NCBI GenBank assembly: GCA_963942565.1 | Contig: OZ012689.1 | Location: 25,371,936 to 25,435,935, forward strand | Length of the DNA: 64,000 bases | Source of the DNA: Maea johnstoni | Lineage: Eukaryota > Annelida > Polychaeta > Spionida > Magelonidae | Direction: 5' to 3' | Shown here: positions 46,401 to 64,000 of the stretch, one piece after another | Layout: each line of letters opens with the position of its first letter | Numbering within the stretch: position 1 is the first letter of the stretch | Position numbers and translations under genes: made by a program | Notes under the pieces: model-generated | The model's input: the letters and a program-made list of their open reading frames with translations, nothing else | What the model was told of the DNA's origin: nothing | The model's database searches: none

Positions 46401-47121
46401 AACATGTACAAGCTTGTAGATAGGCACAAGGCAATGACTCACATGTCTTGTGGGATTGCAGTTGCTAGCAAATTCACAGGATCTATACCTTACCTTCGTA
46501 CCATTTATTCTAATTGTATATGAATGCAGTATGATCAAGTTTTTCCATTGAATTATGTTTATTCTTATTTTCATATAAAGGAATGACCAGAATCTTGTTA
46601 TTTTGTTCCCAAAGGCACTTAGTAAAATCTAATGACAGAATACTTTGTCGTTTTCTGGTTCTTGATATTGTCTCTGCATACTTAAACTGTGGTCTCTAAT
46701 GACTGAACATTCTCTAGAGAGTGACATATTCTTTCTAGTTGGTATTTTTACTGTTAACTCCAAATTTCATGACCCTGTTTCTTTGCTGTTATTTTCTTTG
46801 ATGTTGATGTGTATGGTTTAGAACCCTTCTTTTAGCTGAAGAAATAGATAGGATAACGTTTTTATCACTATTCTGCTAATCATTGAAGAAGCTGGTATTA
46901 AAGTAAGTGAACTAAAGAGTTGAAACCAAACCTTCATTGAAAGAAAAATGGTCAATTTCAAGGCTGGAGAGTGCATGGGCAGTTATTATTCAAATGATTT
47001 TTTTTTGTCTCACAGGCCAGATAAGGAAATGACTTCATATGGGAATATATATGCCCCCTGTGTATGGTCCTTGGCAAATTAATCACTCCCCAAAAGATCA
47101 CCCTCACATGGTAATAGTAAG

Positions 47122-47541
47122 TAGGGATGTCATTGTTTAGAATTTTTTCTCGATTCGATATATTGATAAATTGTTTTCGATTTTGATTATTTCGATACGA
47201 TGCATTGATATATCCATAGAAATGATATCTATGCCATGATGGAAAATCATGAAGCATTTATGATGGTTTTTCACCATTTTATGAGGGTCCTGCCTCATTT
47301 TATTGCTTCTTCTTGGAATGCAACAAGAAAAGTGAGGCATGACCATGTATAGAAATGCTTTTAGAAAGTATGTGACTTGCAACACCAGCAGTATTCAGCT
47401 CTCAATTTCTTCTCTAAGTGTCCATTTTCATGTTTTTGATATTTCGATACATTGCAATACGTATTGACAAGTGAAAGCAGGCTGTATTGTTTAAAGAGAG
47501 TTATCGATATATCGATATGCCCCATATCAATGACACCCCTA
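47122..47541. mobile_element. hAT-type MITE
   Basis: Ends TAGGGATGTCATTG...CAATGACACCCCTA, flanked by an exact 8-bp target duplication ATAGTAAG (47114-47121 and 47542-47549). The interior is rich in ATCGAT-type repeats and has no transposase. Eight-bp duplications and TAGGG ends fit hAT. Confidence 0.9.
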
Positions 47542-47769
47542 ATAGTAAGGCCTATGTAGCCAGGTAGCAGGCTGGTTCATTGGAGTCAGTGAGTTGTTTT
47601 GTATATAGGAAAGGCTATAGAACAGGAAGGATAAATATTAAAGAACTGTAAGTGACTTATCAGTCAGAAATGTAACACATCGCTTCTATCACAGTCATCT
47701 TTTTGTCTAAGCTCTATTAACATGGCCTCCACTACCTGAGTTATTTCTTTCAGGTGATAGCTGGAGGTT

Positions 47770-48002
47770 TTAACCCATGCTTGTTACAGCCATAGTCACC
47801 CTGCGTGTTGATCATATCTCTGTGGCTACTGGCTATCTAGAGCGCTTTTTGTGAAATATTTGAAAGATGAATGTTCATCACAACCAAACCCACAATTCTA
47901 CTTCAAATATTTTGTGAATTTATAATTGAATCAAAAGTTATATTCCAACCTATCATAAGTCCAAATGACCTGTCAAAATATCTCCACTCATGAATGGGTA
48001 AA
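47770..48002. mobile_element. MITE family B
   Basis: TTAACCCATGCTTGTTAC...CTCATGAATGGGTAAA, diverged at both ends, with the inner AATATTTGAAAGATGAA pair. Confidence 0.7.
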
Positions 48003-48080
48003 TTGTTCCAAGCATTTTGAGAAAATCTCAATTCAACTGCTGGTTGGGGATGTAGATAAGTATATACACGCACACCAGCA

Positions 48081-48390
48081 GGGGCTTAGCCGTAATGCGT
48101 CCAGCGTGTCATTTGGACACGCAGAACACTGTTTTTTGACAGTTTGGACACCCAAAATTTTATGTCAGAATTTGTTGAAGATGACTTTTCTTAGAAGATA
48201 GAAGATGTAGAAGCTGTAGTGTCACTTTTATAAGACACACAAAGCAGTATCTGGCCTAAAAAAGCAAAATCTGTAAAGGTATAGGGTCTATCTTATTAGT
48301 AGTATGTATTTTGTACCACACTTTGGACACGCAAGAGTCTATGAAACCTCTATTTGGACACCCTGTTTCCAAATATTGGCTAAGACCCTG
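48081..48390 (-). mobile_element. Family D element
   Basis: GGGGCTTAGCCGTAATGCGT...AATATTGGCTAAGACCCTG, with GTCATTTGGACACGCAG as in other reverse copies. Confidence 0.7.
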
Positions 48391-49276
48391 CACACCAGTA
48401 CTTACTATTATGTATTAGAAAGTCCAAATCTCTAAGGAGTAAGGATTCAGGTGCAGCTGATACAATTGTCACTAATTGCAATCATTTTTACCCTCAGGGT
48501 AATCTTCATAAGGTTGTATCAAATGATAAACCTGAGTGTTTTATCGACATACATTTATATAATTAGCACTTGCTCTGTATGAATTCTCTAGATAAGAGTA
48601 AGTAAAATAGTATCCAAACATGGTTTGTTTTTCTAAATGTGGTTTCAGTATGAATCTAGAATTTTAATTTTATCTTTTAACCCAAATGAAAGGGCAATTA
48701 GCACACTCAGCACATTTTCAAGCATGTTTTTTACACAGTAAAACTGTAAAAGCACACAACAGAATTTGTCCTTAAATTCTTATCTCCAGTACATGAAAAA
48801 GGGTTACTATATCATACGTTTCAAAGTACCTTATTGATCCTTAGAGCTTCTGAGGGCCTAGAGCGTAAAAATGTCCTGACTTGGTGACTCTTGCACTTGT
48901 CTGGGATAAACCTATTGGCCCCTTGATATAAAAAATAATGGCCTCTGGTGCTCTTAGATAATACTCGTTATTTCTACCCCCTGGTAAGTTATTTTAGCTC
49001 TGGTTTGCTGCAGTTTTTCCTTCTTTCTGCTCACTGTTAGTGCTTTGAAGGTTGACATCATATCATTTGGTCTGAGGACCAAGATATCGGTCATTCTATA
49101 ATTGCGGTACATTTTGGGGTAGATTGAAAATGACAATATCATGTTAATTTAACATACTTTTATTTGAAAAATACAGTGACTGACATTCCTACAGTCAAGG
49201 AAAAATAGCTGGTACAGGTTGTTGATCATTATTTCTTGATAAAAAAAATGTTTTTGTATCACCTTTGGCAAAATAC

Positions 49277-49291
49277 TGTCCACTCTGTTAC
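49277..49291 (-). other. 15-bp transposon motif, copy 1
   Basis: TGTCCACTCTGTTAC, the reverse complement of GTAACAGAGTGGACA, about 190 bp from the left end. Confidence 0.8.
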
Positions 49292-49621
49292 TTACAAATC
49301 ATGAAATGTTGCAGGTACTTCAAAAAGAGTTTAAAGAATATGAGCAACACAATATATATGTCTGAATGTCACCATAATGATACATATGCTTGCTTTCACA
49401 GTTTTTGTATTCCAAGAAGCTGAAAACTTCTTCTTTGTTAACCGTTGGCAAGAAAAAGAAATGTCTTAACACATATATGATGGCAATGGGACTGTATCAA
49501 GTTTCCAGTGAAAGTCCTTTTGTAATATATTAATGGGAGGATTGAAATGGAACATTTCCCAACTTTCCACCAATCTTGCCTGTTTGTTTGGGAAATAAAA
49601 TGGCAAACAAAGAAAAAAGGG

Positions 49622-49700
49622 TGTCCACCCTGTTACGTCCACTCTGTTACATTACGTCCACTCTGTTACATAACAGGGTGGACATTTCTGAGTGGACAGC
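49622..49700. other. Cluster of 15-bp transposon motifs
   Basis: TGTCCACCCTGTTAC at 49622, GTCCACTCTGTTAC at 49637 and 49656, the opposite orientation TAACAGGGTGGACA at 49671, and a partial GAGTGGACAG near 49690. Spacing of neighbours is 15-19 bp. Confidence 0.85.
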
Positions 49701-50016
49701 TTCTAACATTAGCATAAAGCACCTTACTATAAGAAACTGGCTTAAACATCTTAAATCTAACAGGTCAATACAGGCCAAAGGTCACTGAATAGCAGAAAAA
49801 ACAGAAATGCTCCCAGTAACAGACATATCAGGAAAACATTTCAAAGACTTATTTAACATTGGCTAGGCTAGACTTTCTTTTCATGTAATGAATCAAATTG
49901 GTCTGGCCAGATAAAGATTTGCACAATCTAAAGTGCACTTTCAACCTCTGCCATTACTTTTGGATCTAATTGGTAGTTTCGGCCTGTAAGTGTCTCTGGA
50001 GATGAAATATCTTCTG

Positions 50017-50791
50017 CTACAATATCATAATTTGAATACCAACTGGGACAGTCTTCAGGTCAACCATTGACAACATGGCTTGAGTTGAAATTTCAATGAC
50101 CTCTGCTGGTACAAGGTAGAGTTGAACTTTGCAGTTGGCACTTTTCAAGTTTGTATACATATCAGTGGCATCTTTGCAGTCACTTCCTTGGTGAACAATG
50201 CGGTCAGACATTCACTTAACGGTGGCACCCACCCCATCAGGGACTCTTTTCCTATGACCACTCTCAAAAAAGTTCCAGGTTCCAAATGTGATACCCTTTT
50301 GAGACAGGCTCTGTGTGAACAGGGAGACATTTGCTTTTTGTTTATATTGGGTACATGACCCATCACTAAAATAGTGGATGGTATCAATTTCTGGATGCTT
50401 GTTTTGGATTAGATTAAGCAGTGTCAAGATGAGCCCATATTGCAGCAGGACCATGCTGAAGGCTTTCAGAAATAGTGCAAACTATGTTGGCTTCACCATC
50501 AGGCCCTACATAGTAAACACCTGTATGAAGGCTGATCTGTTTCTTGGAGGCCCCAAAGTGTGCACTTAGAACTTCATTCTGCATTTTACACACATAATTT
50601 TCAGAGAAATCAATGTGCATGAAACACTCATTTGACATCATGTTCCGTTTTAAAGTACGATAAAACTTATACTGATGTCTGATGTTGAAATAATGGGGTT
50701 TGAACCGCTCTAGCTGGGAATGGCATTCATCAATGTGATCTCCAATAGTGCCTCTCACCTCTTGTTTTACTGTTATTGTAACTTTTTTCAT
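50017..50791 (-). pseudogene. Decayed DDE-type transposase of the 49-51.6 kb element
   Basis: Residues read MKKVTITVKQEVRGTIGDHI..., then HIDFSENYVCKMQNEVLSAH, FGASKKQISLHTGVYY, then IHYFSDGSCTQYKQKANVSL and WNFFESGHRKRVPDGVGATV. HIDFSENY and FSDGS look like the first and second catalytic Asp motifs and FFESGHRKRVPDGVG the region of the third acidic residue. I recall similar uncharacterized proteins from cnidarians and amphioxus but cannot name the family. The frame shifts near 50430 (the 50791-50414 frame passes into the 50454-50212 frame), and a TGA at about 50212 separates ...GVGATVK from MSDRIVHQGSDCKDATDMYT. So this copy is dead. No N-terminal DNA-binding domain is visible. Confidence 0.75.
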
Positions 50792-50819
50792 GGAATCCTT
50801 GATTTAAGTTTGAGATTGC

Positions 50820-50890
50820 CCACTCTGTTTCCCTGCTCAGTCCACCCTGTTACTATTTTAGTAACAGAGTGGACAGTAACAGGGTGGACA
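50820..50890. other. Second cluster of 15-bp transposon motifs
   Basis: Partial CCACTCTGTTT at 50820, GTCCACCCTGTTAC at 50840, then GTAACAGAGTGGAC at 50861 and GTAACAGGGTGGACA at 50877. It lies directly upstream of the transposase frame, so it could also be its promoter or operator. Confidence 0.85.
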
Positions 50891-51031
50891 GATTTCTTAA
50901 AAAGTAGGTCATAAGTTTTGTCACCCTTCACTTTTTGCATGTGGCATGACTCAGCTTGAATCTCCATTTTACAAGTTTTCTATAGGCAATCTTTTTAAAT
51001 TTCACATTCTTGTAATTCTATATATATTCAA

Positions 51032-51046
51032 GTAACAGAGTGGACA
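51032..51046 (+). other. 15-bp transposon motif
   Basis: GTAACAGAGTGGACA, exact consensus. Confidence 0.8.
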
Positions 51047-51222
51047 CTCAAATGGGTACCATAAGGGTTCTCACGAAAATTTCTTTCATAAATGACCAAA
51101 TGAAGTTGTCTGCTTAATGTAGGTCAGCCATGTCAGTCTGAAATGAATGGAGCTACCCTCTATTAATCATATGTGACACTAAAATAGGGAGAAGCTAGTT
51201 ATTCATGTTGAAATAGTGTATG

Positions 51223-51237
51223 GTAACAGAGTGGACA
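51223..51237 (+). other. 15-bp transposon motif near right end
   Basis: GTAACAGAGTGGACA, about 390 bp from the right end, in the opposite orientation to the copy near the left end. Confidence 0.8.
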
Positions 51238-51680
51238 CAGAACTTAGCGACACGCCTATAAAGCACTTTTTTCTCATATTTAGGTGAAATTATTTATTTT
51301 TGAGAATTCAAAGGTAATCATAGCATGACATTTAACTCATTTTGCTCTAAAAAATCAATTCCAAAAGTCAAGTTATAATCCCTTTTTAGCTTCATTTTTT
51401 CCCGCATGTACATTGCGACAAGTGGGAAAGGCAGAATGTCAAACATGTTTGAGCTTGAATGGATGACTAGTTCCCAAAATTATCATAGAAATAACCTGTA
51501 TTATGTAAAGTAATGATCTAATAAAGGTAAACATCCCCGAAAAAAAAGAAAATTGTTTTGATATCTATGAAACACAGTTGAGTGTAGGTGAGTGACGTAA
51601 AATGTCCCGCAATTATAGAATGACCGATATTCATATGGTCAAATAGAACACTGCGGATGTTGATTTAATGGCCTCATGCC

Positions 51681-51964
51681 ATAGCTTTAGCCAGTAGGGC
51701 ATCTGGGTGCCATTTGGATACACACACCCTCACATTTAATCACCCCTCACGACCAAATATGTCTGTGAGTCATTTCTTAATTGTCAATTTTCTCCACCTC
51801 AATATAATTCCCATGACATTGTATAGGATATCATGCATGATTTCAATAAGCTCATACATGTTTATGGTTGTAATCAGAATCTCCCCTGAAAAATAGGATG
51901 CCCCAAAATTTTACAATTGCCAATTTTGGGCACACAATCCATTTGAAGGGTCTGACTAAGGTCC
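51681..51964 (-). mobile_element. Family D element
   Basis: ATAGCTTTAGCCAGTAGGGC...GGGTCTGACTAAGGTCC, just outside the right end of the 2.5-kb transposon. Confidence 0.68.
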
Positions 51965-52330
51965 TTAATGACCTAACCCTGCTGAATGTAGAGCACTATA
52001 TATCCCAATTGTTTTAGGGGCTAGCAAAATGTCAGCACGTCAAGCTCTACTACACTAGGTATGTGTTGTTTCAGCCTTTTGTGACAAGAGGTTTTTCATT
52101 TGCAATTTGGGTCAAAGCTGCTCGGAATACACAACGAGTATGTCTCACTATTTCCTTGATTGAGTGCTGGTGAGTGTGGAGAAATCCAGCACTGTTTTGT
52201 CGGCATGTAATGATATAATGGTGGAAAGCTGCATGGATATTGCTCAACACCACAAAAATAGCTGTATTAGCCACTGTGAGCTGTGTGCTGTGTAATACAG
52301 CCATACAAGGCTATATAGTGGATTCAGTTA

Positions 52331-52353
52331 GGGGGGGGGGGGGGGGGGGGGGG
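52331..52353 (+). repeat. Poly(G)23 tract
   Basis: 23 consecutive G residues, able to form a G-quadruplex; also a likely assembly or sequencing trouble spot. Confidence 0.95.
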
Positions 52354-54116
52354 TAGTTACAGGTTTACAGGGCTTGAGGGTAGACTAGCTCCTGGTCTAT
52401 GATTTCATTGAATTATCCTTTTCTCTGTTCTGGTCTCTATCATTTGCTTTAATATGTCTAGGTGTTAGTTCCTGTGGCTGGTGATAGATGGCATTAAGGG
52501 TGCTCACACCGATCAGTCAGAATCATAAGACAAGAAACTGGAAAAATCTCATTCTGGGCAAACTGGTAAGCAATTTAAAAACTAAATTATGGTAGACACA
52601 GTTTAGAGTTGGTAAAGTTTTCATGTAAAATATGTAGGGATAAATAAATTTCTTGGACTAGGACTGGGCTGGGCTAGGATGAAGGCCGGCTGACGTCACA
52701 ATGGAGGAGTGTATGTCATGCATGGGTTGAGGTTTGGGTGAACCTGAAATACCCTGTACTTACTGAGCTAGCAGGAAGTAGTGTTGGTTTTCAGCCTATG
52801 ATAGGATACTCTTCCACATCCTCTTTAACACTGACGTATCACTAAACTCTCATCTACCTTATGCGCATACTGTCATTTCTAGAATTAGGAGAGGATGTTT
52901 TATCTTCACAAATATATTCCTGAAAACCAGAATCTAACTGCATGTATGTACAAAATCCTCCACAATCAACTAGATTGGAATATTCAGTATCTCAGGAATA
53001 AACCTTAGGAACACATTTTTTTTTCAAAAATGCCCAAAAAGAAAAAAGGTATTTGTGTCAACATACATTTAGTAATCTGTTGTAACTGTGGGTTAAGGGT
53101 TTATGTTTTCAATTATCCAACCCCTATCTAAACATAGTAGGGAATATATACTGAAATTTCCCAGGAATGGCAGGAAAATGATGGTAAATGCTAGTTTTTA
53201 TGATGATAAATGGGAGTCATTGGCATCCAGTGGCTTCTTTTTATATCAAAGCCTTATTTTTCTGATTGATTGGCCCAGTCGTTGATGATACCTATATATG
53301 AGTATGAGCTGTTTAGTTACGTTTATAACACTGTTAACACACCAATGTGCTTTCACTTTCTGTTCATGCTGTATTGAAAGAAGTTAGGCCTGAACCCTGG
53401 CTGACCCATATGAGATTGTGCAAGTAGCTAAAAGTACGCGTTGATGAGTAGTGAGTCAACGTCAGCTGATTTGTCTTAGTGCTAAGGGTTCTGCCCTGCC
53501 TGTTGTTCATCATATGAATCATAACTCTAGCCAAAAATTACCACTGTAAGCGTCAAACATGTATTGGCAATTTTTGGTGAAATATTATTGAAGTAGTGTG
53601 GGTAGGGATAGTATAATACTCACTTAGGTTGGGACATATCAGATATATTCACTACAGCAAGAGGCTTATATACATGTAAGTAGCGGAGCATATGATATTT
53701 GAATATCCTTTTGTGTGTCATTCTTTTATTTCACTGTCAAACTAACAATTTCATGTATACTCTGTGATACCATATATATTTGTCACAATAATCCACACTT
53801 TGCATATATACATTACATCGATCCACTGTACTTTGTGCAATGATTAATGTGAGAAATTATAGGTAGGACCTCTGACAGGTAGATGTGTTAACATGATCAG
53901 GATACGGGTTAGATTGATTTTCTACTCTGGCTACCCTACAATTGGGGAGAGTTATGGTGTTTTTATTGATAATTTTATCCTAACATATCCTAGCTCGTCA
54001 TCGCAGAGGTAATATAGAGTCTTATTTAAGCTCATATTTTTGATGTAGCATAACCACTACCATAACTTGCTCTAGATAATCTCTGTATGATTTTGGACTA
54101 AGACTGACCTAGTTAT

Positions 54117-54328
54117 CAACCCTTATGCTACTGATGGTTAATTTTGCTAATACAAAATGATGCAAAAAACCTGAAAAGTTATTGAAACCCTGACACATGG
54201 GTACTCATCTGAGAGAACCCAGCGAGAGCTATCCAATGAAAACCAACATGATAGGGTTTAGATGATTTTCAAAAATCTTCGCTTCCTTGTGTTCTGGATG
54301 AAAGTAGCCTCAGCACTGGAAGGGTTAA
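54117..54328 (-). mobile_element. MITE family A
   Basis: CAACCCTTATGCTACTGATG...CACTGGAAGGGTTAA, upstream of the TAX1BP1-like start exon. Confidence 0.8.
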
Positions 54329-54578
54329 GAGAATGTGGGATCCTTACCATAGGTATATACTATATTTATTTCTTGAACTCTTACCTTAAATATTAAACAA
54401 ATATTCCTACATCAGGGCTGTCCAAGGTCAAAGTGAGAAGTTGGGTTCCATCTTTGTCAAAAGAGCTTAGAACCCATCCCTGTGATGAAAATGGGATCTC
54501 AGAATATTTTATTTGGTGTTTGTATATCAGGATGCCATCATGCAGGGCCAACACTGCTTATGGCACAATATGCGTATA

Positions 54579-54610
54579 TTTTAGTACCATGGAGTGAAGG
54601 ATTTCAGAGC
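54579..54610 (+). repeat. Echo of the start-codon exon border
   Basis: TTTTAGTACCATGGAGTGAA resembles TTTTCAGTACCATGGAGAGA at the real exon, 131 bp downstream. It holds an ATG GAG TGA mini-ORF. It looks like a small diverged duplication of the acceptor and start codon. Length is short, so chance cannot be excluded. Confidence 0.55.
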
Positions 54611-54710
54611 TAGAATGGCCCTATATGGTATTGCAGTAATCAAAGTGAGAAAGTATGTAAGCATTGGAAAAGAAATCTTGTTTTAAAATCCAGTAATTAC
54701 GTCTTTTCAG

Positions 54711-62231
<7,521 letters not shown>

Positions 62232-62254
62232 GTACATGGGCAACAACATACAAC

Positions 62255-62467
62255 TTAACCCTTCCAATGCTGAAGCTAACTTTTGTTCAAAGCACAAGGA
62301 CGCAAAGATTTTTAAAAACCATCTAAATCCTGTTATTATGGTATTCATTGGATAGCTCTCACTGAGCACCCACAGATGAGTACCCATGTGCCAGGGTTTC
62401 AGTCAATTTCAGGTTTTTTGCATCATTTTGTATTGCTCAAATTAGCCACCGGCAGCATAAGGGTTAA
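62255..62467 (+). mobile_element. MITE family A close to a splice donor
   Basis: TTAACCCTTCCAATGCTGAA...GGCAGCATAAGGGTTAA, beginning 24 bp after the exon 8 donor. It shares its last TTAA with an inverted neighbour. Confidence 0.85.
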
Positions 62468-62618
62468 CCCTGATTTCTGCTGGTTGCTAATTTTACAATA
62501 CAAAATGGTGCAAAAAAAAGGTGAGAAATGACAACCCCTGGCACATGGGTACTCATCTGAGAGTACTCAGTGAGAGCTATCAAATGAATACCAACAACAC
62601 AGGGTTTAGATGTTTTTA
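62464..62618 (-). mobile_element. MITE family A, partial, tail to tail with the previous copy
   Basis: TTAACCCTGATTTCTGCTGG through GGGTTTAGATGTTTTTA, inverted relative to 62255-62467. Confidence 0.7.
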
Positions 62619-63212
62619 GAGATTGTCCTTTAGGACATCTCTTTTAATATAGTTTTGGTTTTATTTAGGTCTTACTTTTTTCAGGGAGCCATTTGGAGCC
62701 ATTTCTCATATTCTATACGTCGTCCGTCCTTGCAGTTTGTCGAACCTATCTCTGTGGTGTTGTCTTTTTTTTAGTTTTTGTTTCGGGGGTTTGTTTATAT
62801 GGGTGGTGTTTAAAAGACTAATTGAGGTTTTGTTTGGTTATTTGTTTTTATTAGGGAGATATTTAGAGGTGTTTGGTGTTTTCTTTTTTCTTTTCGCTCT
62901 CAGGATCCTGTCATGTCGATCTCTGTGTTATGTTGGTCGCCATGGCGCTGCGTTGTTTAGTTTTGTTTGCGCATGCGCCGCATATATTATTATGCTAATT
63001 TTTCGTGACCTGTTTTTGTGTCATGCGCAATCGGTTATTGGCTGCATGCGTAGTGATCTTGTGGTGTGATTTGATTTGCCCTAGCGCAAGTTTTCTTGTG
63101 TGTGTTGGTGGTGTTTTCGGTCCTAATGTTTTTTTCAATTACATTACCTTTTGTGTTTTTGTCTTAATAAGAACAAAATCCAAAATTATTTTTATATTGT
63201 TTACTTTATAGT

Positions 63213-63454
63213 TCATTTTTATCGGACTTTCTTTATCGATCGATCTGCCGCTTCATCGCAGCCATTTTGCCTATTTATAATTCTGAGCGGGATCTTACCA
63301 CGTGGTTTGTCTCTGGTGTATTATCCAATGAGCGGTCTCACTGCCTCACCGTCACACCACGTGGTACTCTTTCGCGCGGTTTATTAACCAATGAGCGGCT
63401 ATTTGTATCCCTGTTTGTACTATTCTACTTACGTGTTCATTCATTCACGTATTA
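63213..63454 (+). repeat. 240-bp direct repeat, copy 1, with CACGTG and CCAAT boxes
   Basis: TCATTTTTATCGGACTTTCT... to TTCATTCACGTATT. It holds CACGTG at 63299 and 63358, alternating with CCAATGAGCGG at 63325 and 63388. The layout resembles a composite promoter module or the end of an unclassified element. Confidence 0.8.
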
Positions 63455-63505
63455 TGGGGCACGCGTGACTGCTTTGCTTGTCTTGTTTCCGCCTTTTTTA
63501 GTTAC

Positions 63506-63600
63506 TCAGATCGCTGGTAGGGGCGGGTGTCCATGTTAGGTTCTCGATCGTTGGTAGGGGCGGGTGTCTTTAACAAGGCCCAGGATATATACACTGGAAG
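63506..63600 (+). promoter_or_regulatory. Possible promoter: two GC boxes and a TATA-like site
   Basis: Between the direct repeats, GGTAGGGGCGGGTGTC occurs twice (63516 and 63554 area), followed by GGATATATACACTGG near 63582. Function is inferred from motifs only. Confidence 0.35.
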
Positions 63601-63626
63601 TTAGAAATCGTTGTGTTTCATGTTCC

Positions 63627-63864
63627 TCATTTTTATCGGACTTTCTTTATCGATCGATCTGCCGCTTCATCGCAGCCATTATGCCTATTTATATTTCTGG
63701 GCGGGATCTTACCACGTGGTTAGTTTCTGGTGTATTATCCAATGAGCGGTCTCACTGTCTCACCGTCACACCACGTGGTACTCTTTTTCGCGGTGTATTA
63801 ACCAATGAGCGGCTATTTGTATCCCTGTTTGTACTATTCTACTTACGTGTTCATTCACGTATTT
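63627..63864 (+). repeat. 240-bp direct repeat, copy 2
   Basis: About 414 bp after copy 1 and over 90% similar by eye, with the same two CACGTG and two CCAATGAGCGG boxes. Confidence 0.8.
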
Positions 63865-64000
63865 TTTACATTGGCGAGGTTACGGTCCGCCATTTTGAAT
63901 ATCGGGTTTGACGAAATTTGCACCCCGATTTCAAAGCTTTCGTTTGTGGCCATCTCTAACTCTAAAATTCTGAAACCAAAAGAATTAACAAGCCAAGTAT

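Larger units (their letters stand above)
49084..51630. mobile_element. DNA transposon with inverted ends and internal 15-bp motif clusters
   Basis: The ends match as inverted repeats over about 32 bp: left from 49084 (ATATCGGTCATTCTATAATT, then GCGG) and right ending at 51630 (…AATTATAGAATGACCGATAT), with one mismatch seen. If the inverted repeat proper starts at CGGTC, the flanking ATAT is a 4-bp target duplication. The 2.5-kb interior holds a decayed transposase on the minus strand and about ten copies of GTAACAG(A/G)GTGGACA in both orientations. The superfamily is not assigned. Confidence 0.85.
51965..54710. other. 5' flank of the TAX1BP1-like gene
   Basis: Contains poly(G)23, a family A element and the exon-border echo. 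A 5' UTR exon must lie here or beyond but was not found. Confidence 0.55.
62619..64000. other. Intron 8 of the TAX1BP1-like gene, T/G-rich then CpG-containing
   Basis: 62620-63200 is strongly T- and G-rich on the plus strand with few A or C, beginning near an imperfect hairpin TGTCCTTTAGGACA. 63200-64000 has more CpG and the direct repeats. No domain is recognisable in its open frames. Confidence 0.6.

Noticed and set aside
49277-51237. The 15-bp GTAACAGAGTGGACA motif as a satellite or telomere-like repeat
   Set aside because: It is confined to the transposon, occurs in both orientations and is unevenly spaced, which fits binding sites better.
62737-63539. Several overlapping hydrophobic ORFs near the right edge
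   Set aside because: They arise from T/G-rich sequence and from a 240-bp direct repeat; different frames overlap and none has a domain.

Overview
The window looks like nuclear DNA of an invertebrate chordate or a close deuterostome relative; amphioxus (Branchiostoma) is my best guess. The reasons are intron-rich, vertebrate-like gene structures, protein sequences close to but distinct from vertebrate orthologs, AT-rich non-coding DNA packed with short inverted-repeat elements, and a Ty3/gypsy-type retroelement. The species call is inference; nothing here proves it.

Two host genes are present. (1) On the minus strand, 41361 down to 11939, lies a complete cytosolic NAD-dependent glycerol-3-phosphate dehydrogenase (GPD1 family): nine coding positions, 350-351 aa, with every splice phase fitting. 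Position 4 exists as two alternative exons (4a, 142 nt; 4b, 139 nt) and position 7 as two alternative exons of identical length (7a and 7b, 110 nt). Each pair fits mutually exclusive splicing, so up to four enzymes could be made. (2) On the plus strand, from 54715 and running off the right edge, lies the 5' part of a TAX1BP1/CALCOCO-family autophagy receptor gene: a SKICH domain, a probable LC3-interacting segment and a long coiled coil in eight exons (516 aa inside the window).

The most unusual feature is repeated tandem duplication of short pieces spanning exon-intron borders. In the TAX1BP1-like gene the 3' end of exon 3 plus 39 nt of intron is present 13 times (93-bp unit), and the 3' end of exon 6 plus 24 nt of intron 7 times (99-bp unit). 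Both units are multiples of three, stay open in the sense frame, and carry a donor and an acceptor-like CAG in each copy. In GPD1 the 3' end of exon 4b with its donor recurs about ten more times (108-bp unit), and the acceptor sides of exons 6 and 7a are each duplicated once.

Layout: 1-11938, GPD1 3' flank with mini-satellites and small inverted-repeat elements; 11939-41361, GPD1, its introns full of MITE-like families; 41362-54710, intergenic, holding a young LTR retroelement fossil (42346-46400, identical 165-bp LTRs, 5-bp target duplication), a hAT-type MITE (47122-47541) and a 2.5-kb DNA transposon (49084-51630) with matching inverted ends, a decayed DDE-type transposase and about ten copies of a 15-bp motif; 54711-62231, the TAX1BP1-like exons; 62232-64000, its next intron, ending in a CpG-containing stretch with a 240-bp direct repeat built of alternating CACGTG and CCAAT boxes. 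I found no CRISPR array, no operon, and no convincing tRNA or rRNA gene.
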